64,000 nucleotides of DNA from assembly GCF_005484805.1 (NCBI RefSeq), contig NZ_CP039433.1, positions 40,494 to 104,493 of the forward strand, read 5' to 3'. Positions 44,388-52,268 of the stretch are shown here, piece by piece. A program made the position numbers and the translations under genes. The notes beneath the pieces are model-generated. The model made no database searches and was not told the DNA's origin. It worked only from the letters and a program-made list of their open reading frames with translations. Source of the DNA: Rhodococcus sp. SGAir0479. GTDB taxonomy: Bacteria; Actinomycetota; Actinomycetes; Mycobacteriales; Mycobacteriaceae. Within the stretch, counting starts at the first letter, position 1, and each line of letters starts with the position of its first letter.

Positions 44388-45365
44388 ATGCTCCGAGAAG
44401 GACCACGATCCGATTCGCATCACCCCACCAGGAACGCGAAGAGCAAGTCGCACAAGCAAAGCCCCGCCTTCTGGGCCGCACTGACCCTGACGGCGATGAT
44501 CTGCCTTGCGTCGTTCATCCTGTCGTTCGTGGCTCTAGCTGACTTGCTGCACATGACAGGCCAGCCGCGAGAGCTCTCCTACCTGTTCCCCGTCATCATC
44601 GACGGCACAATCCTGCAGGCCACCATCTCGATCCTCTGGCTCGCCGGCAACGACGAGCGAGGGAAGGAGCGGAGGTTCTTCTGGACCGTCCTGGGCGTCG
44701 CCGCCGGCGTCAGCATCGCGGGCAACGCCCTCCACGCGTGGGTCTCTCACGCGCCCGATTTCGACCCGCTGCTCGCTGCGGCCATCTCGACCATTCCGCC
44801 AATCTCGCTGCTCGCAGCCAGCCACGGGCTGACCATCCTGGCCCGCACGCCGATGAGGGCGCCGGTGGGGGAGGGGAGTGGTGGCACCTCTTCGTCCCCT
44901 ACGGCCATCTCTGACGAACCTGTTCGTGACGCTCCTAACCAGGCCGAGATCGCAGTCACAGGAACGGATCCCGAGCCTGAGTGCCTCGCCACCCCCGCGG
45001 TTATGGCGGAAGCGCAGAACCAGCCCGCCGCACCGCGCTTCGAAAGGGCGAGCGCCGGTGAAGGGCACGGCGTAGAGACCGCCGGCATGGCCGACGAAGC
45101 GGCTCCCTTCGCGAGTTATCCCGACGCACGCCCACTGCCGCAAGAGATCCCGACAGTCACGTCCACCACCCCGCCCCGCGACCCTGTCGCCGTCGACCTC
45201 AGCACAGCGACAACCGATCAACTACGCGACTACGCCCTCCGCAGGAAGGCGCTGGGCGTCAAACCCAAGGAGATCGCAGTCGAAGTCAACCGGAACATCA
45301 GCACGGTCTACCGCTGGATCGACGACGCCGCGAAGTCCGCCAGCGACCCGCAACTCGTTCGGTAG
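44388..45365 (+). CDS. DUF2637-type membrane protein with a C-terminal HTH
   Basis: 325 residues. Four membrane segments (about 28-140), with the DUF2637 signature SFVALADLLHMTGQPRELSYLFPVIIDGTILQATI. A variable linker follows, and the C-terminus (LRDYALRRKALGVKPKEIAVEVNRNISTVYRWID) is a helix-turn-helix. DUF2637 proteins are plasmid-encoded in actinobacteria (SpdB-like spread genes of Streptomyces plasmids), associated with plasmid spread and replication control. A membrane domain fused to a DNA-binding tail would tether DNA to the membrane. Confidence 0.8.
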   Translation: MLREGPRSDSHHPTRNAKSKSHKQSPAFWAALTLTAMICLASFILSFVALADLLHMTGQPRELSYLFPVIIDGTILQATISILWLAGNDERGKERRFFWTVLGVAAGVSIAGNALHAWVSHAPDFDPLLAAAISTIPPISLLAASHGLTILARTPMRAPVGEGSGGTSSSPTAISDEPVRDAPNQAEIAVTGTDPEPECLATPAVMAEAQNQPAAPRFERASAGEGHGVETAGMADEAAPFASYPDARPLPQEIPTVTSTTPPRDPVAVDLSTATTDQLRDYALRRKALGVKPKEIAVEVNRNISTVYRWIDDAAKSASDPQLVR

Positions 45366-45478
45366 AAACTCGAGAACTCGAGCGACACGCCCAGCGGCCG
45401 GCGAATGTCAGACACTCAGTATCGCTGGCCGTAAGGTCGTCCCGGAACAAGGACCGAACCTGGTCGGAAGGGAGTGGA

Positions 45479-45688
45479 ATGACCTCGGCAACGCGCGAAG
45501 AGCGACCGTACCGTCGACTTAATCCCCACAGCAACGCGCCTACCTCTCCCCGGCGGACAGTCCGGTTCCCGGACGTCATCGACCAGGAACTCGAGGCGCT
45601 CTCCGACGAGACGGGCCGTTCCGTCTCCAAACTGATCCGCGAGGCCGTGACCTCGTTCATCGCAGACGCGAAGAAGGAAGCGAGCTAA
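45479..45688 (+). CDS. Small ribbon-helix-helix (CopG-like) protein
   Basis: 69 residues: RRTVRFPDVIDQELEALSDETGRSVSKLIREAVTSFIAD is a CopG/Arc-type RHH domain. Shine-Dalgarno GGAAGGGAG. It lies just upstream of the replication-initiator candidate, the usual place of copy-number regulators of the CopG type, which suggests that role. No toxin is adjacent. Confidence 0.78.
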   Translation: MTSATREERPYRRLNPHSNAPTSPRRTVRFPDVIDQELEALSDETGRSVSKLIREAVTSFIADAKKEAS

Positions 45689-45898
45689 CAAGCCCTAGAA
45701 ATGCCAAACCCCCCGGCTGCCACCGAGGGGTCCGACAATTGAAGATCAGATACACGCTCGAGCAGGCGACCCACCAAACGGCATCCAGATTGTCCATCGC
45801 CGATATTACAGGGTCGCCGGTAGCTCGACTAGTCATACGTGCCTGCCAGCATCGGCGTGTCTCCGGTCTTCTTCTCACAACGAGAGGAATTACCCACC

Positions 45899-46816
45899 GT
45901 GGCGACGACCCTCAGCTCTCATGAGCCGATCCTGACCTGGCTATCCGCCGTACGCGGCAAGACCAGCGACCTCCCGCACAGCGCACGCTCAGTGGCGCTC
46001 GCGATCCTCACGCACGTCAACCCGGAGACGGGAATGACCAAGCCGATCAGCTACGCGACCCTGCAGCAGGAGGCCGGTTGCTCTCGCGGCACCCTGGTCG
46101 CCGCTCTGCGCCGCCTCGACGACGCCGGGATGATCCGTCGATTCGGCGCCCACCAGCAGCTGAACGTCTACTCATTGGCTGTGGATAACTCGCTGGCCAG
46201 CGCTGTCGAACCCGGTACGGAATTCGCACCGGCCCCGGTACAGCCGCTGGTCGCTGCGGACCACGTCGGCAGCGATTCCGCACCCACCCCGGTGCAAATT
46301 TTGCACCACGAGAAAGAGCTTTTCTCTTCCTCTTCTCCTTCTCTCTCCTCTGTTGATCCCGATGCCCTGGGGACCGCTGCCCCGATCCCGCTACCGCGGG
46401 ACTGGGCACCGAATCCCCAGCATCTGAGCCGCGTCGCCGCACGTGGCCTCGACCTCGCGGCCGTGGTCGACGCGTTCCGCCAGTACGCCGAGGAGAAGAC
46501 TCGCACGGGCGTCGACAAGTGGGACAAGGCGTTCGGCTGGTGGCTCATGCCCAGCGGGGGCTGGGACAAGCACGTCGCCGCACGGGCCGCAGCCGCCACT
46601 GCGCCATCGGTGCCGGCCTCTGCCAGCGAGGAGACGTCCGTCAAGCGCACGAACCACCGAGGGATCAGCACCGTGATGCGCACACTGCAAGCCCAGGGCA
46701 TCTCCGGCGCAAGTGTTAGGGATCGGGTGGTCGAACTGCTCGACGAGGGCACCCCGGTCTACGAAATCGCGGGCATGATCGAGAACGAACTCTTCGCGCT
46801 ACCCGTGGGGGCCTAA
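45899..46816 (+). CDS. Candidate replication initiator with winged-helix and DnaT-like domains
   Basis: 305 residues from GTG 45899 (GAGAGGA upstream). The N-terminus is a winged helix (SVALAILTHVNPETGMTKPISYATLQQEAGCSRGTLVAALRRLDDAGMIRR), typical of plasmid RepA-type or helix-turn-helix replication proteins. A Ser/Pro linker follows, then PRDWAPNPQHLSRVAARGLDLAAVVDAFRQYAEEKTRTGVDKWDKAFGWWL, close to the DnaT-like C-terminal motif of phage/plasmid replication proteins. It sits behind the RHH gene and near the parA locus. It is the best replication-initiator candidate in the window; no origin is defined. Confidence 0.65.
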   Translation: MATTLSSHEPILTWLSAVRGKTSDLPHSARSVALAILTHVNPETGMTKPISYATLQQEAGCSRGTLVAALRRLDDAGMIRRFGAHQQLNVYSLAVDNSLASAVEPGTEFAPAPVQPLVAADHVGSDSAPTPVQILHHEKELFSSSSPSLSSVDPDALGTAAPIPLPRDWAPNPQHLSRVAARGLDLAAVVDAFRQYAEEKTRTGVDKWDKAFGWWLMPSGGWDKHVAARAAAATAPSVPASASEETSVKRTNHRGISTVMRTLQAQGISGASVRDRVVELLDEGTPVYEIAGMIENELFALPVGA

Positions 46817-46841
46817 CACTCGCGACGAAGGAGGGGCTCGC

Positions 46842-47642
46842 GTGAGGTACTCGGCGATCGACGCCGCCAGAGTGTGGGTGGGGGAGCAGCTGCGTTACCC
46901 GCAGCGGATCCCGCGGACGACCACGGTCCTCGATTGGAGTGCGATCCCGTCGACACTGCAACGGCGTCTCGAGGACGTTGCCCGTGCCAGTGGGACCATC
47001 GACTTCGGGTCACTGCCCCGGCGGCGATGGTTCTCGACCCGGCCGGCGCTGTCCGCGAGTGACCACACGACAGTCGCCAGCGCGAGCACGGTGCTCCATT
47101 GGCCGACACACGCCGATACCGACGAGACCCGGATCGTCACTCTCGCCGAAGGTGTCCTGGACCGAACCGCAGCTCACCCCGCATGGACGATCCCCGTGGT
47201 GGGTGGCCGCAGATCGGTGATCGGGCTCCACATGGAGCTGCACGCGATCGCAGCCGCAGCGAACGAGTTGCTGACCCTCCGCAGCTCGACCCCGGATCCG
47301 CCGACTGCGGCCGGCGTTGCGACACAGTCCCGAGAGGAATGGAACCGTCGTGAGGTCATCTTCGCGCAGAGCCGTTCGACACTCAGCGATCGCGTCGCAG
47401 CACTCCGTGTCGTCGAGGACGCCCTCGACCGCGTCCACTCCGTTGCCGAGGACCTGAGAACCGTCCAGCGCCTCTCCGCCGACACACACCGCGCCGAACA
47501 ACTCCACCAGCAGATGGCAGGCGCGGAGCTCGCGGCCGCCGATGCGCCCACCGCCAGCGAACAGCTCGAAGAAGTCGAACAGAACCTTCGAGCGCAGGTC
47601 GACTACCTCGACACCCTCGTCGCGCGAACGCCGCGCCCCTGA
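46842..47642 (+). CDS. Hypothetical protein with a C-terminal coiled coil
   Basis: 266 residues from GTG 46842 (GGAGGGGC upstream). Residues 1-170 have no recognised domain; a late helical segment (REEWNRREVIFAQSRSTLSDRVAALRVVEDALDRVHSV and on to the end) is charged and heptad-like. It follows the initiator candidate by 25 nt and ends at a hairpin, so it is probably in its operon. Confidence 0.55.
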   Translation: MRYSAIDAARVWVGEQLRYPQRIPRTTTVLDWSAIPSTLQRRLEDVARASGTIDFGSLPRRRWFSTRPALSASDHTTVASASTVLHWPTHADTDETRIVTLAEGVLDRTAAHPAWTIPVVGGRRSVIGLHMELHAIAAAANELLTLRSSTPDPPTAAGVATQSREEWNRREVIFAQSRSTLSDRVAALRVVEDALDRVHSVAEDLRTVQRLSADTHRAEQLHQQMAGAELAAADAPTASEQLEEVEQNLRAQVDYLDTLVARTPRP

Positions 47643-47662
47643 GACCCGTAGGAAGGCAAGAA

Positions 47663-47696
47663 GAAAGCCCCAGCCAGGGGGTCGGCTGAGGCTTTC
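47663..47696 (+). terminator. Hairpin after the initiator operon
   Basis: GAAAGCC-C-CAGCC (47663-47675) pairs with GGCTG-A-GGCTTTC (47684-47696) with one opposed mismatch. Confidence 0.75.
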
Positions 47697-47727
47697 GTAC
47701 GAGTCCGCAGGACTCACTGGCTGAATC

Positions 47728-47739
47728 GGGGGGGGGGGG
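47728..47739 (+). repeat. Homopolymer of 12 G
   Basis: A run of 12 G in an intergenic region, preceded by GAGTCCGCAGGACTC (47701-47715, a 6-bp inverted repeat). It may be a polymerase-slippage site; its length may also be uncertain in the sequence itself. The gap 47643-47948 holds no gene. Confidence 0.85.
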
Positions 47740-47948
47740 ATTCAAGTTGCCGCCCGCAGTCTACCGTCACCACCCGACAAGACCGAGGCACGTGACCAAG
47801 ATCGGCAACCCGATGCCACGCGTTCGAAGGACAGTGCTGCCGCGGCACCGCTACGCGCCGCCTTGCCATCTATCACTCCCTGTTCACCAGAGCGCGGAGG
47901 ACCGGACGACGCAGTGCCGGCGGGTAGAGTCACCTCGATCAATCCGCT

Positions 47949-47989
47949 GGGGCAGGCAGGCCCAAGCACGAACCCGGAAGGGAACTTTC
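47949..47989 (+). promoter_or_regulatory. Shared hairpin leader, copy before the gene at 47990
   Basis: GGGGCAGGCAGGCCC (47949-47963) forms a GGGC/GCCC stem, followed by CCAAG, CCCGGAAGGGAACTTTC and ATG. A TAGAGT box lies at 47925-47930. It resembles the leaders at 48460, 51245, 57366 and the topoisomerase. Confidence 0.55.
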
Positions 47990-48361
47990 ATGGCCGACAC
48001 GGACCGCCGCTCCGGCGCAGAACTGCGCGCTCGACGGGAGCTGCTCGGCCTCAACGCGCAGGAGACCGCCGCACTACTCGGGGTCGACGAACGCGTGATC
48101 CGGCGATGGGAACAAGGCAAGCCCATCCCCGAAGGCGTCGTCGCCGAACTCGCGCAGCTCGAACAGGTCCAGGACGACGTGATCCGGGAACTCGAAGACG
48201 CCGGCAAAGACAGTGGCGTCATCACCACCTACAAGGGCGACGGCGTCGTACCCGACCGCCCCAAACTGCCCGCCCGCTGGCACCGCGTCGCGGCCGCAAC
48301 TGCCGTCCGCAACCTCGCAGCCGACGGAGTCGATACCCGAATCATCTACGCCGAAGGCTGA
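47990..48361 (+). CDS. HTH (XRE-like) regulator
   Basis: 123 residues. GAELRARRELLGLNAQETAALLGVDERVIRRWEQGKPIP is a Cro/C1-type HTH of the DUF1870 kind; the C-terminal half is not recognised (WHRVAAATAVRNLAADGVDTRIIYAEG). ATG 47990 follows GGAAGGGAA. Confidence 0.75.
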   Translation: MADTDRRSGAELRARRELLGLNAQETAALLGVDERVIRRWEQGKPIPEGVVAELAQLEQVQDDVIRELEDAGKDSGVITTYKGDGVVPDRPKLPARWHRVAAATAVRNLAADGVDTRIIYAEG

Positions 48362-48405
48362 TTACCAGGCGATACGCGCCAATTCGGGCGCTTCTGCCAT
48401 TGTGC

Positions 48406-48445
48406 CGTTACAACGGTTGAACGGCTAAACGTTGTAACGTAGAAT
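48406..48445 (+). promoter_or_regulatory. Inverted repeat of the parS-like motif overlapping a promoter
   Basis: CGTTACAACG (48406-48415) and CGTTGTAACG (48430-48439) are perfect inverted repeats with a 14-bp spacer, and the right arm abuts the -10 TAGAAT (48440-48445). The motif matches AGCGTTACAACGCT in the array at 44004, so the partition protein may control this promoter. Confidence 0.65.
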
Positions 48446-48459
48446 GGTTGTAGCGAGCA

Positions 48460-48502
48460 GGGCATCAGGCCCAGCTCACGATCCCCGGGAAGGGGACTCC
48501 TC
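48460..48502 (+). promoter_or_regulatory. Shared hairpin leader before the gene at 48503
   Basis: GGGCATCAGGCCC (48460-48472), CCAG, spacer, CCCCGGGAAGGGG Shine-Dalgarno and ATG. Thirteen or so nt separate it from the TAGAAT box at 48440, as in the topoisomerase leader. Confidence 0.65.
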
Positions 48503-48694
48503 ATGCACGACTATGTCGTGGCGATCAGCCATCGCGACGGTGACCACGTCGGCTCCGTCAAAGTCTCGGCAGCGACAGCGTCCGACGCGGCGGACGCCGG
48601 AATCTTGACCATGCTCGACGAGCGGCCGTTGCCATCGAGCGACTACCGGGCGATCGCCGTTCCACTGCGCCAGCTCGCACCGGCCTCCCACTGA
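48503..48694 (+). CDS. Small protein, unknown function
   Basis: 63 residues: MHDYVVAISHRDGDHVGSVKVSAATASDAAD. A beta-rich small protein with no known motif. Preceded by the common leader and followed by a perfect hairpin, so it forms its own unit, probably controlled by the partition-type operator. Confidence 0.6.
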   Translation: MHDYVVAISHRDGDHVGSVKVSAATASDAADAGILTMLDERPLPSSDYRAIAVPLRQLAPASH

Positions 48695-48702
48695 CCTCCG
48701 GA

Positions 48703-48734
48703 TCGGCGGGGCGCCCGACGGCAAGCCCCGCCGA
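48703..48734 (+). terminator. Hairpin after the gene at 48503
   Basis: TCGGCGGGGC (48703-48712) pairs perfectly with GCCCCGCCGA (48725-48734). Confidence 0.8.
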
Positions 48735-48771
48735 CCCCTCTCCTTGACCAGCCCTGGAAAGGGACACGGCA

Positions 48772-49764
48772 ATGAATCTTGCAACCGAATCATCCGGCAC
48801 CCCAACGGACGAGCTGTTCAACAACCTCTCGAACATCCTCAGCACCGTCGCGTGGGCCGGCATGGCTCTCGGGTTCCTCATCATGGTCGTCAGCGCAGGC
48901 CGATTGGCGTTCGCCTACGACTCCTACGCCCGGTCCAGCGCCCTCCGCGGAATCATCGGGGGAGTGGGAGCCATCATCGGGTTCGGCCTCGCCGCCCTAC
49001 TCGGCGCAGGTGGCTCCGTCTCCGACTCTCCCGCCGAGCCAGAATCAGAACCGTCCCCGGCTCCGCAGCCGGATCCGACCCCGGCCCCTGAACCGGCCCC
49101 GACTGACGCCGGCGACTCCACCCCCGCTGCCAGTCTCGACATCAATCCCATGATCCTGCTCGCCGCCATCGGCGCGATCGGGTTCCTCATCGTCACCTGG
49201 TTCGCCGTGTCCAACCTGCGAGCCCGCCGCGCCGAACGCCGCGAGGAGCGAGAAGCCCGCGAGCGCGACTGGGCGACCGGCCAGGCCGTGTACAAGGGCG
49301 TCCTCGACGACTACAGCGCCTATCTGCTCGACCCCTTCGCATGGCTCCAACGGCCTATCCTCGAAGACGTCGACGAGCCGCTGACGGCCGCGTTTCTCGA
49401 AGCGCTCGCCCACGCCCAGGCGCTCGACCTCGACGTCGTCCCCGCCGCCCAGAACCGAATCGACCAGTTCCGCACCGCGGCCCACGATCTCCGGGCAGCC
49501 TGGGACAAGGCTGACGAGAACGCCCGCCGCATCGGCACCAGCATCTACGAGCGGTCCAGCCGCAACAAGCTCCGCAAGGCCGCCTACGCACTCCGCACCG
49601 CCCTCGACACTTCTGCCACCGCAGCAGAGCGTCAAGCCGCCACCGAGACCGTCAAGAAGCTGACAGACGGCCTGGTCAAGGCGCCCGAACGGGTCCTCAG
49701 CGCCGTCACCGCCGCCATCGACACAGCACGTCGCAAGGAACTCCCTGTCGGACTCAACCAGTAG
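48772..49764 (+). CDS. Membrane protein with a Pro-rich linker and long helical tail
   Basis: 330 residues. Membrane segments near 26-46, 60-82 and 125-147; between the second and third lies an acidic Pro-rich linker (PEPESEPSPAPQPDPTPAPE type). The rest (from residue 150) is charged and helical, with many Arg/Glu. Not recognised. Shine-Dalgarno GGAAAGGG. Gap of 48 nt to the next gene, which is also a small membrane protein. Confidence 0.6.
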   Translation: MNLATESSGTPTDELFNNLSNILSTVAWAGMALGFLIMVVSAGRLAFAYDSYARSSALRGIIGGVGAIIGFGLAALLGAGGSVSDSPAEPESEPSPAPQPDPTPAPEPAPTDAGDSTPAASLDINPMILLAAIGAIGFLIVTWFAVSNLRARRAERREEREARERDWATGQAVYKGVLDDYSAYLLDPFAWLQRPILEDVDEPLTAAFLEALAHAQALDLDVVPAAQNRIDQFRTAAHDLRAAWDKADENARRIGTSIYERSSRNKLRKAAYALRTALDTSATAAERQAATETVKKLTDGLVKAPERVLSAVTAAIDTARRKELPVGLNQ

Positions 49765-49812
49765 CTTGTAGACCGAGCCCTCACCAGACACAGAACGGAC
49801 TGCACGGATCAG

Positions 49813-50115
49813 ATGAATGCATTCACATGGATTGGCGTCGCGCTCCTCATCGTCGGCGGCGGCATCGTGATCTGGGTGTCGCCGATGGTGCTCGCTCTAC
49901 AGGCCAAGGGGCTTCCCGGAGGGAAGTACCGCACCCGGCACGGCATCGGGCTCGGGCTCGCCGCTTTCGGCGCCATCCTGATGAACATCGGCACGCTGAG
50001 CTCGAGCGCCGGCGTCGCGATGAAGATCGCCGCCGTCGCGGCCGCAGTGATCCTGCTGGGAACGCTGCTGTGGGCCACTGTGCGGATGCGCAACCAGAGC
50101 GCGGCGACTGAATAG
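49813..50115 (+). CDS. Small three-span membrane protein
   Basis: 100 residues with hydrophobic segments near 5-27, 45-63 and 68-90. No family recognised. Same direction as the gene at 48772, and a hairpin follows. The start has a weak Shine-Dalgarno. Confidence 0.58.
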   Translation: MNAFTWIGVALLIVGGGIVIWVSPMVLALQAKGLPGGKYRTRHGIGLGLAAFGAILMNIGTLSSSAGVAMKIAAVAAAVILLGTLLWATVRMRNQSAATE

Positions 50116-50132
50116 ACCACCGGTACTGACAA

Positions 50133-50160
50133 CGAAGGCGGGGCAGATGCCCCGCCTTCG
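50133..50160. terminator. Perfect 12-bp hairpin between convergent units
   Basis: CGAAGGCGGGGC (50133-50144) pairs with GCCCCGCCTTCG (50149-50160). It lies between the membrane gene ending 50115 and the minus-strand pair ending 50176. Confidence 0.85.
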
Positions 50161-50175
50161 TCGTGTGGTCTTCGG

Positions 50176-50388
50176 CTACTTGCCGCACACAGGGCACCCA
50201 AGACCAGTGGGCCCCAAGTTGAGTCGCCCCGCCTGGAAGCTCTTCCTCAGCTGGGTTCGGCGGCCGGGTTCACGGTGGTACTCGGTCAGCCGAGCCATGA
50301 ACTCCTGCTGTTCCTGAGGCGATAGGTTCAAGTATCCGTCGAGAAAAGCCGAAACTCTATCCGATCCACTTCTTGGGGAAGTCACCAC
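50176..50388 (-). CDS. Small protein overlapping the SLATT-like gene
   Basis: 70 residues from GTG 50388, inside the end of the SLATT-like gene (32-nt overlap), with GGAG 5 nt upstream. A helical body (FLDGYLNLSPQEQQEFMARLTEYHREP) and a C-terminal GCPVCGK, a possible half zinc site. The overlap implies tight coupling, possibly as partner or immunity protein to the upstream gene. Confidence 0.6.
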   Translation of the reverse strand: MVTSPRSGSDRVSAFLDGYLNLSPQEQQEFMARLTEYHREPGRRTQLRKSFQAGRLNLGPTGLGCPVCGK

Positions 50389-50959
50389 ACACTCCGCATT
50401 CGCTCGGCTTCATCGCACTCGGGACGACTCTACAGACTGCGCAGGCCTTTCCGCGTTCAAACAATGCTGCGCGCATTCCCATTCGTGTTTCAGCGGGTGT
50501 GACCTGTTGAGAGCTGTCCCGGTCCTTCTGCGCGGAGTCCTGTGCCTGGAGGAGTTTCAGCGCCTGCTCGAACTCGTCGGCATCGGTGTAGCTCTTGGCG
50601 AGGTTCCGGAAAGCGTCCGCGAGCTGTTGGTTCGCAGCTGCTGATTGGACAGCGTGGGCGTAGGTGCCGCTCCAGTCGGAGGTGAGTGCATATGTATTGA
50701 CGACCGCCAGTGGAATTCCTAGTGCACCAGCTACGACGACGAGCGCGGGGAGTATGCCGGGCCAGGGGATTCCTGACACTGCGACAGCACCGACGACGAC
50801 CGGGATCACGATGCCAGCGAAAGTCAGCCGGCCCATGCGCTTCTTGAATCGCCGCGCCCTCACGCCAAATAGGTATCCGGTCCCATAGGTGTGCAGTGCG
50901 TGATCCCACGCGTCTTGTCGGAGCGTGTCGATTCGTGAGGGTGAAGCTTCGGATGTCAC
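50357..50959 (-). CDS. SLATT-like two-span mobilome protein with CxxCx(11)CxxC
   Basis: 200 residues. Two adjacent membrane segments (about 47-88: LTFAGIVIPVVVGAVAVSGI and LPALVVVAGALGIPLAVVNTY) are followed by a long helix (TYAHAVQSAAANQQLADAFRNLAKSY) and end in CAVC, 11 residues, CGVC. This is the SLATT domain layout with the CxxCx(11)CxxC tail described for mobilome proteins. SLATT proteins are predicted membrane effectors of nucleotide-signalled conflict systems. No nucleotidyltransferase is adjacent here. Confidence 0.7.
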   Translation of the reverse strand: MTSEASPSRIDTLRQDAWDHALHTYGTGYLFGVRARRFKKRMGRLTFAGIVIPVVVGAVAVSGIPWPGILPALVVVAGALGIPLAVVNTYALTSDWSGTYAHAVQSAAANQQLADAFRNLAKSYTDADEFEQALKLLQAQDSAQKDRDSSQQVTPAETRMGMRAALFERGKACAVCRVVPSAMKPSECGVCGDFPKKWIG

Positions 50960-51283
50960 AGCAATAGTCTGAGGGACGACTGAAATGGAACCAAGAAGAG
51001 CAGATAGTTTCCTGCCCGCCGGGTCCTCATTATCGCGGTGGCTTGTCGCTGCGTACCCCTGGCCCGCTCTGCTCTACCAGCGGCAATGCCTACCTGCGGT
51101 AGGTACTGCGCTCCTCGTCCACCGCACCATTCGTCTCTTGCCGGCGGGGCCGGGGAACGGTTGGAGCTACATCGAAAAACAAGTCACCACCAGGCATTAC
51201 GCATTGCAAACAGCTATATTGTCAGATAGACTAGAAGGGCGGTAGGGCATCGGCCCAGCCGCCAACACCCGGGAGGGAAACTC
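50960..51283. promoter_or_regulatory. Gene-free gap with promoter and shared hairpin leader before 51284
   Basis: No gene is supported. Near its right end, TAGACT (51227-51232) is followed by GGGCATCGGCCC (51245-51256, stem GGGC/GCCC), CCAG, then CCCGGGAGGGAAACTC and ATG 51284. The order matches the leaders at 48460, 57366, 47949 and the topoisomerase. The loop of the hairpin is one base shorter than at 48460. Confidence 0.6.
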
Positions 51284-51577
51284 ATGGACACCGACCTGAT
51301 CGAGCAGACCGTCATCGTCACCGCAACCATCGCCCAGGCAGCGGACGGCCACACCAACACTGTCGACCTCGAGGCACACCTGGACGGCGCAGGCTGCGTC
51401 CTCCCGCCCGTCTGGGCGCAGAGTCTCGTTGCCGCACAGGCCGACCCGGGGGAGTGGAGCACCGAGATCGCCGACCGGGTCCTCGCGGGCCACGGATACC
51501 GCCGCACCGACGAGTGGCTCGACGACGACAGCGGATGCTGGACCGCGACCGTCGAGCACATCGCCAGCGCATCCTGA
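51284..51577 (+). CDS. Hypothetical protein
   Basis: 97 residues: DTDLIEQTVIVTATIAQAADGHTNTVDLEAHL and EWSTEIADRVLAGHGYRRTDEWLDDDSGCWTATVE. No family recognised; two cysteines only. It carries the shared leader, so it probably belongs to the same regulon as the genes at 48503, 57407 and the topoisomerase. Confidence 0.6.
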   Translation: MDTDLIEQTVIVTATIAQAADGHTNTVDLEAHLDGAGCVLPPVWAQSLVAAQADPGEWSTEIADRVLAGHGYRRTDEWLDDDSGCWTATVEHIASAS

Positions 51578-51652
51578 CACCATCGGATACCGGCAGCAGT
51601 TGGGCCGGGGCCACCGCGGTCCCGGCCTGACGCATACGAGGGGGAGAACCAC

Positions 51653-52222
51653 ATGCAGCACGTCGAGCACGACGAGACGGACGCGTTGGTCGACGAGCCG
51701 ACCGACGACCCGGGCAGCGAGTACACCGAGCCCGAACTCGACCCCGAGGCTCACATGCTCTGCGCCGCCATGTGGACCCGAGACGACACCACCTTGAGGT
51801 TCGTCGCCGAGCGGATGACCGAGGCCGACTTCGCCAACCCCTTCCACCGCCCTGTTTTCGCAGCGATCCGCGACGCGGTGCTGGCCGGCCACCCGCACGA
51901 TCCCGCTAGCGTCAGCATGGCCCTTGGTCGCGCAGGCAGCCAGGCAGTACCGGCCGCCGTCCACAACCACTTCCGCGCAGCCCTCACCCTGGGGTCGTCC
52001 GCGGGCGCACTCCGCTACTACGCCGCCGACGTCGTCGCTGTCGCATACCGACGAAGCTTCCACGAGCTGGCGGCCACGATGGCGCACGCCGCCGCCGAGG
52101 CTGCCGAAGATCAACTGTTCCCGATCCTGGTCGACCTGGGGACCCGTCAGCGCAGCGAGATGAACCGACTCCACTCCCTCCGCAACGACCCACTGCCCAC
52201 GACGGCGGCCGACCAGGCGTGA
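51653..52222 (+). CDS. Stand-alone DnaB N-terminal domain protein
   Basis: 189 residues. LDPEAHMLCAAMWTRDDTTLRFVAERMTEADFANPFHRPVFAAIRDAVLAGHPHDPASVSMALGRAG is the N-terminal, primase/partner-binding domain of replicative helicase DnaB, but there is no RecA-like helicase domain. The rest is helical. Such truncated DnaB-like proteins on actinobacterial plasmids may attract or modulate the host helicase during plasmid replication. GAGGGGGAGA lies before ATG 51653. Confidence 0.8.
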   Translation: MQHVEHDETDALVDEPTDDPGSEYTEPELDPEAHMLCAAMWTRDDTTLRFVAERMTEADFANPFHRPVFAAIRDAVLAGHPHDPASVSMALGRAGSQAVPAAVHNHFRAALTLGSSAGALRYYAADVVAVAYRRSFHELAATMAHAAAEAAEDQLFPILVDLGTRQRSEMNRLHSLRNDPLPTTAADQA

Positions 52223-52268
52223 CCCGAGGTCCAAGCTGCAATATTCCAGTTCGCAATAGGATGGGCGC

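Noticed and set aside
47701..47715. GAGTCCGCAGGACTC as a terminator or tRNA-like stem
   Set aside because: Only 6 bp with a three-base loop, right after a proper terminator; no tRNA-like fold.
50985..51245. 86-residue plus-strand frame before the leader gene
   Set aside because: No Shine-Dalgarno, Arg/Leu/Pro-rich, overlaps the promoter and the hairpin leader.
51893..51910. GHPHDPAS of the DnaB-like protein as a third copy of the GHPRS motif
   Set aside because: This is the normal DnaB N-terminal motif, within the fold and not near the C-terminus.
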